A stretch of DNA of 63,625 nucleotides from Rhodobacterales bacterium 52_120_T64. GTDB lineage: Bacteria; Pseudomonadota; Alphaproteobacteria; Rhodobacterales; Rhodobacteraceae. The notes under the pieces are model-generated. The model was not told the origin of the DNA, did not search any database, and was given only the letters and a program-made list of their open reading frames with translations. The translations under genes and the position numbers were made by a program. Shown piece by piece: positions 1 through 9,650 of this stretch (its first letter is position 1; every line of letters begins with the position of its first letter). The stretch covers positions 1-63,625 of the forward strand of contig MABA01000001.1 in assembly GCA_002162875.1 (NCBI GenBank), given 5' to 3'.

Positions 1-116
1 GGCTGGCTGGCGCGATCCTGCTGGAAGGGCGTCGTCGCAAGGCGAAATGGGGCGTTGTTACCATGTGCATCGGCGGTGGTCAGGGTGCTGCCGGACTGTT
101 CGAAATTTTTAGCTAA
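1..116 (+). CDS. Thiolase (acetyl-CoA acyltransferase), C-terminal end only
   Basis: The window opens inside a gene read in frame 3 and ending at TAA 114-116. The 37 visible residues contain the thiolase C-terminal block [13 protein letters not shown], whose Cys-x-Gly motif carries the second catalytic cysteine of the family. Thiolases condense or cleave acyl-CoA plus acetyl-CoA in beta-oxidation or PHB synthesis. The substrate type cannot be decided from the tail. This part is intact, unlike the genes that follow, and a phaZ gene for PHB breakdown lies at 24 kb. Confidence 0.85.
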   Translation, partial: LAGAILLEGRRRKAKWGVVTMCIGGGQGAAGLFEIFS

Positions 117-360
117 TACCAACGGCCGGTATTGCCAAGTTGTTTGCGACAGATTGTAAAGCATTATCAAAGACGTTGTCATAACGCCATTTCTGCGGTG
201 TAATCGGCCCAGAGACTAAAGGCATCGGTTCGGGCGTGGCGATATGAGGTTGCGGTGAGCTGATCGAAGTTGCGATCAATGTTTATCCGGCTGAACGGTT
301 CACCTATTCAAACACGCTGCGTATCGAAAACGTTAATACGACACCATAAAGGAAATTATC

Positions 361-1103
361 GTGAATACTTCATATTTGTTTGTACCCGGCGATCGTCCGG
401 AACGGTTTGACAAGGCCATTGCCAGCGGCGCCCATGCCGTTGTGATTGACCTTGAAGATGCCGTGCAACCCGAGGACAAAGACACCGCGCGCCAATATCG
501 CTGTGTGGCTGGAAAATGGCGGCGAAGCTGTAATTCGGATCAACGGTGCAGATACGCCTTGGTATGAAGATGACATTGCCCTGCTTGCGCATCCCGGTGT
601 TCGGGAAGTGATGCTGCCCAAAGCCGAAGACCCTGCATCTATAATTGCCTTCGTTTCAAAACTACGATCAAGCCTGCCGGTTATCGCCTTGATCGAGACG
701 GCGCACGGGATTTGGGACATTAAGAATATCACCGAGATCAAAGGCATTACTCAACTGGGTTTTGGGTCCGTTGACTTCCAACTCGACACTGGCATCGACA
801 GTGGCAGGATTGGTGCCACCACTTGGCGGCGTAAGCGTCGATATCGGGGATGTGTCCGGGTTGGAACGCGATACAGCGCGCGCCAAAGGATTGGGGTTTG
901 GTGGCAAGCTGTGCATTCACCCGCGTCAGGTCGAGGCGGTTAACCAGGGCTTCGCCCCTTCCCCTGAAGCCATCGCTTGGGCCGAGCGTGTCGTGAGTGT
1001 TGCCGATAAGGGCGATATGAAAGGCGCTATCCGTCTTGACGGAAAGATGATCGACAGACCCGTTATCGAGCGCGCGGGATTGTTATTGAATGTCGTAGCA
1101 TGA
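361..1103 (+). pseudogene. HpcH/HpaI (CitE-type) CoA-ester lyase, broken
   Basis: The start is GTG 361 after AAAGGAAA. The product begins with the CitE-family signature LFVPGDRPERFDKA and DLEDAV, continues with ETAHG and FGSVDFQLD, and ends with LGFGGKLCIHPRQ. These pieces lie in three frames. Near 485-492 two bases are missing from a GCGCGC run (frame 1 to 2). Around 775-800 roughly 15-20 codons expected between the DFQLD and LASTVAGLVPP blocks are absent and the frame changes again. Intact family members cleave (3S)-malyl-CoA, citramalyl-CoA or related esters. The internal deletion argues for a real pseudogene, not a read error. The 244 bases before it hold no readable gene. Confidence 0.85.
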
Positions 1104-1864
1104 ACGACCTGATCCTTCAGAGCGATGAATTATTGCCGCTGACACAATCTATAGATGTCTCTGACAAGGATATCTTGGACGTGGGATGCGGTGTCGGCTG
1201 GCTGGCGCGCCGGATTGTTCGTAAAACAAATATAGCCAGTATAACGGCCGTTGATACCGACGCCTCGCAAATCGCGCAAAACATTGACGCTGATACCCAC
1301 AATATCAGGTTTGCTACTGCGGCAGCCGAGGCATTACCCTTGGAAAATGCCAGTATTGATGTGGCCGTAATGATGAAATCACTGCACCACGTTCCGATAG
1401 AACACATGGACGCCGCCTTCGCCGAACTCGCGCGCGTTCTGCGCCCAGGTGGATATCTCTATATCTGCTAGCCCGAATACGCCGGGAACTTCAACGAAAT
1501 TATGCGGCTGTTCCACGACGAAGGTCCCGAACGTGCGGCGGCCCTGAAGGCCATTGATCGTGCAGTAACTTCGAAGCTTTTTACCATCACCGACAGGGCG
1601 GATTACCTGCGACCGCTGGAATACCTTAACTTTGATGATTTCCGTAAACGCATGATGGACCTTCCTTGGCTGAAAAGCCGGATCAATCCGGAGATTGAAA
1701 ACCAGGTCCGGTCTGCATGGAAAACACATGCGAAAACCGATGGGAGCGCTTCATTAACATCGCGCATGTTCGTGTATGTTTTGCGAAAACCCCTTAAAAC
1801 ACCAAAAAAGGAGACTACCCAAAATGAAGGTGCTAGTGCCTGTCAAACGTGTGATCGACTATAA
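1100..1864 (+). pseudogene. Class I SAM-dependent methyltransferase, nonsense-interrupted
   Basis: The reading frame opens with ATG 1100, overlapping the end of the lyase remnant by 4 bases. It shows a UbiE/Methyltransf_11 fold: motif I ILDVGCGVGWLARR (residues about 28-41), an acidic VDTD after beta-2, and LARVLRPGGYLYI. A TAG at 1469-1471 stops it after 123 codons, where relatives usually read a Glu codon (GAG or GAA). The same frame then continues for 130 codons (PEYAGNFNEIMRLFHDEG and on) with clear protein character. The frame runs into the start of etfB, so the original stop was probably lost or lies near 1800. The substrate is unknown. Confidence 0.75.
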
Positions 1865-2585
1865 CGTGAAAGTGCGTGGTAAAGCGGATGGAAGCGGTGT
1901 CGATCTGGCAAACGTTAAAATGTCGATGAACCCTTTCGATGAAATCGCTGTTGAAGAAGCTATCCGTCTGAAAGAGGCCGGAAAAGCCGAAGAAATCGTC
2001 GTGGTTTCCATCGGCGTGAAGCAATCGCAGGAAACCCTGCGGACGGCTTTGGCGATGGGTGCTGACCGCGCGATCCTGATAGTCGCGACCGAGGATGTCC
2101 ACACTGACATCGAGCTACTCGCCGTTGCCAAACTGCTGAAAGCCGTGATTAACGAGGAACAGCCGGGCCTTGTTCAGGCTGGCAAACAGGCAATCGATAA
2201 CGACATGAACGCTACCGGCCAGATGCTTTCAGCACTGCTTGGCTGGTCACAAGCGACCTATGCTTCCGAGCTGGAAATCGACGGTGACAGCGCCACAGTG
2301 ACCCGCGAAGTTGATGGCGGCCTACAAACAATCAAGGTCAAAATGCCCGCGATTGTGACAGTAGACCTGCGTTTGAATGAGCCACGTTACGCCTCGCTGC
2401 CAAACATCATGAAGGCAAAACGCAAACCGATGGACGAGAAAACGCCTGCCGATTACGGCGTTGACGTAACACCGCGCCTGACCATTTTGGGCACGGTTGA
2501 GCCCGCCTCGCGATCTGCGGGCGTTATGGTTGCCGATGTGGCCGAACTGGTTGCAAAACTTAAAGACGAAGCGGGGGTCCTCTGA
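1824..2585 (+). CDS. etfB: Electron transfer flavoprotein beta subunit
   Basis: The 253-residue product has the usual family length and starts [18 protein letters not shown]. It carries the ETF-beta signature near residues 160-200 ([19 protein letters not shown]). EtfB binds AMP and pairs with EtfA, which carries FAD, to pass electrons from acyl-CoA dehydrogenases to ETF-ubiquinone oxidoreductase. The ATG at 1824 is preceded by AAAGGAGA, and an upstream in-frame start was discarded for lack of homology. The stop overlaps the etfA start as TGATG, so the two are translationally coupled. This gene is intact although its partner is frameshifted. Confidence 0.93.
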   Translation: MKVLVPVKRVIDYNVKVRGKADGSGVDLANVKMSMNPFDEIAVEEAIRLKEAGKAEEIVVVSIGVKQSQETLRTALAMGADRAILIVATEDVHTDIELLAVAKLLKAVINEEQPGLVQAGKQAIDNDMNATGQMLSALLGWSQATYASELEIDGDSATVTREVDGGLQTIKVKMPAIVTVDLRLNEPRYASLPNIMKAKRKPMDEKTPADYGVDVTPRLTILGTVEPASRSAGVMVADVAELVAKLKDEAGVL

Positions 2586-3513
2586 TGGCTGTTCTACTTC
2601 TTGCCGAAACCAAGGGATCAGAGCTTTCCGTTGACCAAACGGCCAAAGCCGTCACCGCTGCGCAAGCGTTGGGTGATGTCACAGTTCTTTACGCTTCTGC
2701 CGGATGTTCTAGTGCCGCGGATGACGCCGCCAAACTTGACGGCGTTACAAAAGTTCTTTGTGCTGACGATGCGGCCTATGGCAACGGTCTGGCCGAACCA
2801 ATCGCCGACCTGATCGTCTCTCTGGCTAGTGACTTCGAGCATATCGTGGCACCTGCGACCGCGTCTGGTAAAAATATCCTGCCCCGCGTCGCTGCCCTTC
2901 TGGATGTTATTGTGATTTCCGATGTGACGGGCATAACTGATGGCAACACGTTTGAGCGCCCGACGTATGCTGGCAACGCCATGCAAACGGTTCAATCCGG
3001 TGATCCTAAGAAAGTGTTAACCGTGCGTACTGCTGGTTTCGACGCCGCCGCATCCACAGGTTCCGCATCTGTGGAAAACATTTCCGCCGCCGCGAACCCC
3101 GCTCTTTCCGAATGGGTCGAGGATAAAGTACAGGCCTCCGATCGTCCTGATCTAACTTCCGCTAGCATCGTGGTTTCCGGTGGTCGTGGTGTTGGTTCCG
3201 AGGAAAACTTCGCGATTATCGAGAAGCTGGCCGATAAACTCGGTGCGGCCGTTGGGGCCTCCCGCGCTGCGGTTGATTCCGGTTATGCCCCGAATGACTG
3301 GCAGGTTGGTCAAACGGGCAAAGTTGTTGCCCCAGATCTCTACATCGCCATTGGAATTTCCGGTGCGATCCAGCACTTGGCTGGGATGAAGGACTCCAAA
3401 GTCATTGTTGCGATTAACAAAGACGAGGAAGCGCAATTTTTCAGGTTGCAGATTACGGATTGGTTGCCGACCTGTTCGAAGCAGTGCCGGAATTGAACGA
3501 TGCACTAGACTAA
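2585..3513 (+). pseudogene. etfA: Electron transfer flavoprotein alpha subunit, 3' frameshift
   Basis: The N-terminal domain and the FAD-binding C-terminal domain ([35 protein letters not shown]) are intact to about residue 282. After GAG GAA GCG the text reads CAATTTTTC where the family has Pro-Ile-Phe, that is one C is missing near 3433-3436. In the shifted frame the expected end [20 protein letters not shown] follows to TAA 3511-3513. Without the shift translation stops at 3496 with an unrelated tail. The lost segment includes part of the FAD-site region. A single missing base may be a sequencing error, but the neighbours are also broken. The gene would complete the etfBA operon. Confidence 0.85.
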
Positions 3514-3533
3514 GCTACAATCGATTCAATCAA

Positions 3534-3561
3534 GGTCCGCTGTCTCAAGCGGGTCTTTTTT
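3534..3561 (+). terminator. Rho-independent terminator after etfBA
   Basis: A 7-bp stem GGTCCGC / GCGGGTC (two G-U pairs) with an 8-base loop is followed by six T residues, 20 bases after the end of etfA. Confidence 0.7.
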
Positions 3562-3682
3562 GTACCTGTAACGCTTGTTACGGTTCATAGTGGGTTGGAA
3601 ATTGCCGGGACGAACTTCACAAAGATGATACCGGCAGTATCTGCACTGCGCGCTTCGGAAAGAAACAATAAGGGCACATTGA

Positions 3683-4010
3683 ATGAATAATTCTGCAACC
3701 GAACTTCTGAACCTTCTGGAACTTGAGCCCAAAGGCGCGGACAATTTCCACGGCACCGGCGCGGGTGGTGAAACCAGTACGCGTATTTTCGGGGGGCACG
3801 TCATTGCGCAATCGTTGATGGCCGCCTGCATGACAGTAACACAGGATCGCCCCTGCCATTCGCTACACGCCTATTTCTTACGCCCCGGAAGCACTTCTTC
3901 ACCCGTCGAATACCAGGTCGAACGCAGTCGGGACGGTCGAGGCTTCAGCAATCGCCGTGCAAAACGGCAAGCAGATCCTTAAGAGACCGTTCAAAACACT
4001 GGGGTCATGC
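3683..4010 (+). pseudogene. tesB: Acyl-CoA thioesterase II (TesB-type), truncated
   Basis: The product starts MNNSATELLNLLELE and shows the TesB hot-dog features GGHVIAQSLMAA and HSLHAYFLRPG with the VERSRDGR strand. The frame then breaks near 3940-3950. The neighbouring frame gives VQNGKQIL, which is the expected continuation in TesB, with several codons missing at the junction. Nothing recognisable as the second hot-dog domain follows, and only about 110 of the usual ~285 residues remain. TesB hydrolyses medium and long acyl-CoAs. It belongs to the same decayed acyl-CoA block as the upstream genes. Confidence 0.75.
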
Positions 4011-4351
4011 GGCGGTTCTGAATGGAACGATAAAGAACACCTTTCATGGCGTATTTTTTAAACAGAATGGATTTTTGGTTATGTCGGATGTAGGCAAAAC
4101 GCTGAACGATTTGACGTTTCATGCATTTGCGACGCGGCATCATTACGATACGTCGATCAAACCAGGATAGCATATGACGTTTGGCCTATCCAGTTCTTTT
4201 GGACCGAAAGCTGCACGGCTTTTCCTGAAAAAGATACCGGAGGGTGAAAGCATCTTGGCGCACGCTCGTAAGCAAGGTGTGGTCGACAAGGCTGAACTTC
4301 CAGCGGGGTATGTGCACATTCTAGAGGGAAACGATGTAGCCGGTTCCGGAA
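4011..4351. other. Degenerate intergenic stretch
   Basis: An open frame from ATG 4174 (63 codons, ending 4365 and overlapping the stop of the converging EamA gene) has no family I recognise. It may be the tail of another decayed gene. The second half of tesB would be expected here but is not visible. Confidence 0.4.
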
Positions 4352-5233
4352 TTATGCAGCTTTAGTTCCTTTCCGGCTTTGAGCCGTTTGCACGGCAAAT
4401 ACACCCATCATGATGATGATAACGCCAAGAAAGTCGCGAAGGGTCAAGGCTTCGGATATGACCAATGCTGCGATGGCGACGCCTAGAAATGGATTCAGGA
4501 AGTGGAAACTGGCGGAGCGCGTAGCACCGACGCGACCAACGAGCAGGAACCATATTAGAGTCGCGGCCAGGCCTGGAATAAGCGTTGTATAGGCAAAGGC
4601 GAGTAGCAGTTGCCAAGTCCATTCAACATGGAAGGTTTCCAGTAATAGTGAAGAAGGGAGCAGAACGGCACTGCCGACCAGCATTTGTAGTCCGACGATC
4701 ATAAGCACATTGCCAGAAGTGCTTATTTTGCGCACGAGTAAAGTTGCGATCGTAAGGGCAGCCACGCCGATGAAGCAAAGCACGACGCCGAACAGATCAG
4801 CGCCGCCGGAAAGACGGGCGCCCATGATGATGAACACACCGACGGTGCCAGCGATTAGACCAATGACGCCGACTTTCGATAGGCGTTCTCCAAGGAAAAT
4901 CCAACTAGCAGCGGCGACGAACAGAGGTAAGAGGGAAGCGATTATTGCGGCGAGGCTGGCCTCTATCCACTGCATCGCCATAAAGTTGGCACCAAGATAA
5001 ATCGCATTTTGACAAATGCCGAACAACACCACGGCCACCCACTGATCGCGGGTAAGGCGGGCGGTTTGGCCGAGGGCGCGGGCAATAATCACCGCGATTA
5101 GGCCAGAAATCAGAAAACGCAAGGATAACATGGCGAGTGGCGAAGCGTAGGCGACTGCTATCCGCGCAGAGGTGAATGCACTGCTCCACATCAAAGCGAA
5201 CGACAAACCCATAACTATTGCGCGAAAATCCAT
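4352..5233 (-). CDS. EamA/RhaT family (DMT superfamily) transporter
   Basis: A 293-residue, very hydrophobic protein with about ten membrane segments in two EamA repeats (roughly residues 5-135 and 148-282). It begins with the typical ALMWSSAF entry and has the end-of-repeat motif FLGERLS. Members export amino acids or other metabolites, but the substrate cannot be told. The ATG at 5233 lies next to the hup terminator, so transcription starts in the 5234-5294 interval or passes through from hup. The length is normal and the gene is intact, unlike the converging tesB region. Confidence 0.9.
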   Translation of the reverse strand: MDFRAIVMGLSFALMWSSAFTSARIAVAYASPLAMLSLRFLISGLIAVIIARALGQTARLTRDQWVAVVLFGICQNAIYLGANFMAMQWIEASLAAIIASLLPLFVAAASWIFLGERLSKVGVIGLIAGTVGVFIIMGARLSGGADLFGVVLCFIGVAALTIATLLVRKISTSGNVLMIVGLQMLVGSAVLLPSSLLLETFHVEWTWQLLLAFAYTTLIPGLAATLIWFLLVGRVGATRSASFHFLNPFLGVAIAALVISEALTLRDFLGVIIIMMGVFAVQTAQSRKGTKAA

Positions 5234-5244
5234 GGTGTACCCCA

Positions 5245-5272
5245 GAAAAAAGGGCCGTCCGATGACGACCCT
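5245..5272 (-). terminator. Terminator of the HU gene
   Basis: Read on the minus strand, AGGGTCGTC - ATCG - GACGGCCCT forms a strong stem (one G-U pair) followed by TTTTTT. It lies 23 bases past the hup stop. Confidence 0.8.
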
Positions 5273-5294
5273 AATAAATCGTGTGTTTCCGCTA

Positions 5295-5585
5295 TTAAGC
5301 GTTAACAGCGTCTTTCAGTGCTTTGGCGATAGTCACTTTGGCTACGCGGTCAGCATCTTTGTGCATCTGCTCGCCTGTGGCCGGGTTGCGAACCATGCGG
5401 TCAGGACGGTCACGGCAAACGAATTTACCTAAGCCAGGAAGTGTAACAGCGCCGCCGCCTACTACTTCGTTGGTCACAATATCGGTGATAGCTTGCAGAG
5501 TGTTGTTTGCTGTAGCTTTATCAGTTCCAGTTGCTTCGGCGAGCGCTGCAACGAGCTGAGTTTTTGTCATAGGTTTTTGCGTCAT
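5295..5585 (-). CDS. hup: HU-family nucleoid protein
   Basis: A 96-residue DNA-bending protein of the HU/IHF family, with the conserved LPGLGKF turn and a DNA-binding arm RPDRMVRNPATGE at about residues 60-73. The ATG at 5585 was chosen over an upstream frame extension because HU homology begins at MTKTQLVAALAEATG and AGGGATAG precedes the start. It is a single-gene unit with its own terminator. The region upstream (5586-5760) is A+T-rich, as expected for a strong promoter, although I cannot place exact boxes. Confidence 0.93.
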   Translation of the reverse strand: MTQKPMTKTQLVAALAEATGTDKATANNTLQAITDIVTNEVVGGGAVTLPGLGKFVCRDRPDRMVRNPATGEQMHKDADRVAKVTIAKALKDAVNA

Positions 5586-5759
5586 AATCTTTCTATCCCT
5601 AGTTTTTGTTGTTTCTTTTTTCGAACCGCTTTGGCCCACGAACAGGACTAAAGCGTTTTTATGGAATAAACTCAATCATTGAATTGCGTATTTACCAATT
5701 TTTTATAGGTTTTGCGAAATTCGAACGGTTTTATTTTACCAAATGGTAACGACGTGAGG

Positions 5760-7244
5760 TTATAGGAACGCCGTTTCGTCAAAACTTCGCAGTTTGCGTG
5801 AATGCAAGCGTTCCAACGGCATCTCCTTTAAAGACTGCATCGCCTTGATTCCGATTTGCAAATGTTGGGAGACTTGTCGCTTGTAAAACGCGGACGCCAT
5901 TCCTGGAAGTTTTAGTTCGCCGTGCAAGGGTTTATCAGATACGCACAGCAAGGTTCCATAGGGTACGCGGAAGCGAAAACCATTGGCGGCAATGGTGGCG
6001 CTTTCCATGTCCAGCGCGATAGCGCGGGATTGGGAAAGGCGCTGTACTGGGCCAGATTGATCGCGCAGTTCCCAATTGCGGTTGTCGATGGTGGCGACGG
6101 TACCGGTACGCATGATGGTTTTTAGCTCGTACCCTGTGTACCCAGTTACGGATTCGACAGCGTTTTCGAGTGCGATCTGGATTTCGGCCAGTGCCGGAAT
6201 CGGGATCCAGACAGGCAGGTCATCATCAAGCACGTGATCCTCGCGGACATAGGCGTGGGCTAAAACATAATCACCGAGGTTCTGCGAATTTCGCAGCCCC
6301 GCGCAGTGCCCCAGCATCAGCCAAGCGTGCGGGCGAAGCACAGCTACGTGGTCGGTGATGGTTTTGGCATTGGACGGTCCGACGCCGATGTTAACCATTG
6401 TGATACCGGCCCCGTCGGCGCTGGTTAGGTGGTAGGTCGGCATTTGTGGCAACTTGCCCAACGGCTCGCCCGTGGTGCCGTCGCGTGTCGTGATAACATT
6501 TCCGGGTTCGACCAGCATTTCGTAATCGGAATTTGGATCTTGCAACGCGGCCTTAGCGAATTCCAGAAACTCGTCCATATAGAACTGATAGTTGGTGAAA
6601 AGCACATGGTTCTGGAAATGCGTTGGGCTGGTTGCCGTATAGTGCGCAAGGCGTGCCAGCGAATAATCTACCCGTTGTGCAGTGAAGGGGGCCAGCGCGC
6701 GCGTGCCATCGGCGGCGGGTTTATCCGTTCCGTTGGCGATCAGATCATTGGTGGTTTCCAGATCGGGCACGTCAAAGATATCGCGCAAAGGGCGCTGTAA
6801 TCTATCCTCGATGGATCCTTCGATATGTGCACCCTCGTCCATTGCAAAATGCAGCGGGATCGGAGTTGTCGAGGTTTCAACCCGAATAGCTACGCCGTGG
6901 TTTTTGATCAGCAGATCGATCTGCTGTTCAAGATAGCTTTCAAACAAATGTGGCCGCGTCAGGGTAGTGCTATATTTGCCGGGTTCGGCCACGTGACCAA
7001 AGGAAAGCCGAGTATCGATCTTGGCAAAACTGCGGGTAAATATGGAAATTTGCGGATAGTAGGCGCGGTAATGGCCCTCGGTAATATCGCCGTCCATTAC
7101 ACGGGCGAAGTTGTCCTTGAGGAAACTGGTCGCCTCGTCGTAAAGGTTCTGCACAGCTTTCACCGCCAGTGTGGCATCCGTGAAATCCTGTGGTCCTGCC
7201 GGAACCGGCGAGACCCGATCTAACTTATTGTGTTTTTCGTTCAT
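5760..7244 (-). CDS. amn: AMP nucleosidase
   Basis: The 494-residue product matches the Amn family: an N-terminal AMP-nucleosidase domain (about 30-190) followed by a phosphorylase-like C-terminal domain with NIGVGPSNAKT and ALDMESATIAANG, the latter including the nucleoside-binding Met-Glu. It hydrolyses AMP to adenine and ribose 5-phosphate. The ATG at 7244 overlaps the stop of the upstream ade gene by one base (TAATG), so the two are coupled. Together they take AMP to adenine and then hypoxanthine. A longer in-frame extension inside ade was rejected. Confidence 0.93.
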   Translation of the reverse strand: MNEKHNKLDRVSPVPAGPQDFTDATLAVKAVQNLYDEATSFLKDNFARVMDGDITEGHYRAYYPQISIFTRSFAKIDTRLSFGHVAEPGKYSTTLTRPHLFESYLEQQIDLLIKNHGVAIRVETSTTPIPLHFAMDEGAHIEGSIEDRLQRPLRDIFDVPDLETTNDLIANGTDKPAADGTRALAPFTAQRVDYSLARLAHYTATSPTHFQNHVLFTNYQFYMDEFLEFAKAALQDPNSDYEMLVEPGNVITTRDGTTGEPLGKLPQMPTYHLTSADGAGITMVNIGVGPSNAKTITDHVAVLRPHAWLMLGHCAGLRNSQNLGDYVLAHAYVREDHVLDDDLPVWIPIPALAEIQIALENAVESVTGYTGYELKTIMRTGTVATIDNRNWELRDQSGPVQRLSQSRAIALDMESATIAANGFRFRVPYGTLLCVSDKPLHGELKLPGMASAFYKRQVSQHLQIGIKAMQSLKEMPLERLHSRKLRSFDETAFL

Positions 7245-9046
7245 TATTGATCTTTCAAAAATAGCGGTGTTTCTTCGAATAAAGTGACGTCGATCAAGCC
7301 AACGTCTGAAATGCGTAGCTCGGGGATGACCACCAGCGCCAACAGGGAGTGCTGCATATAAGCATTGTTCAACGTGCAACCGCATTCCGCCATTGCGGCG
7401 ACCATTTGATCGGCTGCAGCGGCGACTTCGTGCGCGGGAGCGTCGGACATCAAGCCACCGATGGGCAGTTTGACCAACGCGATTTCACGCCCGTCTTTCC
7501 AGACGGTTACGCCGCCGCCGACTTCCTGCAAGCGATTGGCAGCCAACGCCATATCCGCCTTGGATGTTCCCACAACGATCATGTGATGACTGTCGTGCGC
7601 GACGGTCGAGGCCACGGCGCATTCTCCCGTGTATCCGAAGCCAGAAACGAAGGCGTTCACGACGTCGCCGGTCGCGCGGTGGCGTTCCACAAGCGCGATC
7701 TGGCAAACATCTTGGTTTTCGTCACCAACGGCGAGGCCGTTTTCAACGTTTAGTGCGGCCGTCAGTGCTTTTGTCGGGGCTTGATTTTCCACAACACCAA
7801 TGACGCGGGCTTTGACTTGGTTTGCGCCTTCGGGGGCTTCAATGTCGAAATCTGTAGCACCGAGCACCTTCCCCATATTCACAGAGGTTTTTGCGTTGTC
7901 AGGCCAGTCGAACGGGGCGTCCTCGCCTAGCAGTTCGCCGTTTTCTGCCACGATATTTCCGCGGGCTATCACAGTTTCAATCGGAAGGGTTGTTAGATCT
8001 GAAGACAGGATAACATCGGCGCGACGACCCGGCGTGATGGACCCCAGTTCACGTTCGAGCCCAAAATGCGTCGCGGTATTGATCGTCGCCATTTGAATGG
8101 CAATCAGCGGGTCGAGACCGCAATCAATTGCATGTCGCACAACTCGGTTCATGTGCCCGTCGTTTATCAACGTGCCAGAGTGGCTGTCATCGGTGCAAAG
8201 AATGAAATTACGCGGGTCGAGGCCCTTTTCCGTAACCGCCGTCACCTGCGTTTCGATATCGTACCAAGCGGACCCAAGCCGCATCATCGAGCGCATGCCT
8301 TGGCGAACGCGCATGATCGCATCCGCTTCGCATGTACCTTCGTGATCATCTGCCGGGCCACCCGCTGCATAGGCGCGAAATCCTTCGAGGTCGGGGCTGG
8401 CATAGTGTCCACCAACAGTTTTGCCTGCGCGTTGCGTAGCCGCAATAATAGCCAGCATTTTCGGGTCGTTGTTCATGACACCGGGGAAATTCATCATCTC
8501 GCCCAGCCCGATAATGTTGGGCCATTGCATGGCTTCGATAACATCGTCAGGGGTCAATTCATGGCCGGTGTTTTCCAATCCGGGCGCCGATGGTGCACAG
8601 GATGGCATCTGGACAAAGACGTTAATGCGTTGCTGCAAAGCCTCGTCGTGCATCAGGCGCACACCTTCCAGTCCCATGACATTGGCAATCTCGTGCGGGT
8701 CGGTGAACATGGATGTTGTACCGTGGGGCATCACTGCGCGGGCGAATTGTGTGGTGGTCAGCATACCACTTTCGATATGCATATGACCGTCGCACAGACC
8801 GGGAAGGATGTAGCGCCCGTTCGCCTCGATCACCTGCGTGTCTGGCCCGATGCAATGGCTTGCATCCGGGCCGCAATAAGCAAAGCGACCTTCCGCAATG
8901 GCGATATCTGTGTTCTGGATTACCTCGCGCGTGTGGACATTAACCCATTGCCCTTGGCGAATAATTATATCAGCAGGGGCGCGGCCAGAGGCTACGTCGA
9001 TCAGGCGGGGGGCAACATCGGCCCAAGATTTGATTGGAGTATGCAT
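7244..9046 (-). CDS. ade: Adenine deaminase (ade family)
   Basis: A 600-residue amidohydrolase with the metal motif HMHIESGM, GHYASPD, CTDDSHSG and a C-terminal adenine-deaminase domain (GGVTVWKDG; PIGGLMSD). It deaminates adenine to hypoxanthine with an Fe/Mn dinuclear centre. The start is taken at ATG 9046 (MHTPIKSW). An in-frame GTG at 9061 is possible and neither has a clear ribosome site. It is first in a two-gene unit with amn and divergent from the VOC gene, with about 80 bases between them for both promoters. Confidence 0.9.
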   Translation of the reverse strand: MHTPIKSWADVAPRLIDVASGRAPADIIIRQGQWVNVHTREVIQNTDIAIAEGRFAYCGPDASHCIGPDTQVIEANGRYILPGLCDGHMHIESGMLTTTQFARAVMPHGTTSMFTDPHEIANVMGLEGVRLMHDEALQQRINVFVQMPSCAPSAPGLENTGHELTPDDVIEAMQWPNIIGLGEMMNFPGVMNNDPKMLAIIAATQRAGKTVGGHYASPDLEGFRAYAAGGPADDHEGTCEADAIMRVRQGMRSMMRLGSAWYDIETQVTAVTEKGLDPRNFILCTDDSHSGTLINDGHMNRVVRHAIDCGLDPLIAIQMATINTATHFGLERELGSITPGRRADVILSSDLTTLPIETVIARGNIVAENGELLGEDAPFDWPDNAKTSVNMGKVLGATDFDIEAPEGANQVKARVIGVVENQAPTKALTAALNVENGLAVGDENQDVCQIALVERHRATGDVVNAFVSGFGYTGECAVASTVAHDSHHMIVVGTSKADMALAANRLQEVGGGVTVWKDGREIALVKLPIGGLMSDAPAHEVAAAADQMVAAMAECGCTLNNAYMQHSLLALVVIPELRISDVGLIDVTLFEETPLFLKDQ

Positions 9047-9125
9047 GGCCAAAATTGGCACAAGATGTCACAGATGTTCAAGTGAATTATTTGTGACGGT
9101 GTATGACAGGTTTTGGAGGAGTTAC

Positions 9126-9557
9126 ATGGACTACGACAATGTTAAAGCCGCAGAGTTTGGCGCATCCCTTAAGGGGATGGGGATTAACCTTTTGGTAAGG
9201 GATGTTTTAGGCAGTAGCACGTTCTTGCGGGATGTATTCGCCATGAAAGCGTTTCAGGTCACAAAAGACTTTGCAATTCTTACCTATGGCGACCAGGTTT
9301 TTCAGTTGCATTCCGACGCCACGTTCCATTCGCATCCACTTTTGTCATTGCTGCCTGTAGCAGGGCCAAGAGGTGGCGGAATTGAACTGCGGTTGTACGA
9401 AACCGATCCGGACCAAGCGGTCATACTGGCCGAAGCGCATGTGCATGACACAACTGTTTTGCAACCTCCAACCGACAAACCACACGGCTTGCGCGAATGT
9501 GTGATCCTCGACGCTGATGGATATGCATGGGTTCCGAGCAGACCGCTGTCCCGATAG
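9126..9557 (+). CDS. VOC (glyoxalase/bleomycin-resistance) superfamily protein
   Basis: A 143-residue protein with the VOC beta-alpha-beta-beta-beta pattern. One module starts GINLLVRDVLGSSTFLRDVF, and the second half contains GGIELRLYETDPDQ and ILDADGYAWVPSRPL. The ATG at 9126 is preceded by GGAGGA at 9115-9120. Members include glyoxalases, dioxygenases and resistance proteins, and no specific substrate can be given. It is divergent from ade and probably a single-gene unit. Confidence 0.8.
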   Translation: MDYDNVKAAEFGASLKGMGINLLVRDVLGSSTFLRDVFAMKAFQVTKDFAILTYGDQVFQLHSDATFHSHPLLSLLPVAGPRGGGIELRLYETDPDQAVILAEAHVHDTTVLQPPTDKPHGLRECVILDADGYAWVPSRPLSR

Positions 9558-9650
9558 CAATTTACCATTCAGATTGACCAGTGTAGTCAAATTTCAGCCT
9601 TAATTTCTTGTTATGTAATGCGTAATTCCTAATGCGATAAGGCTTATTTA

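Noticed and set aside
8066-9085. Long plus-strand open frame of 339 codons
   Set aside because: It lies fully antisense to adenine deaminase, has no family motifs, and mirrors the codon bias of that gene.
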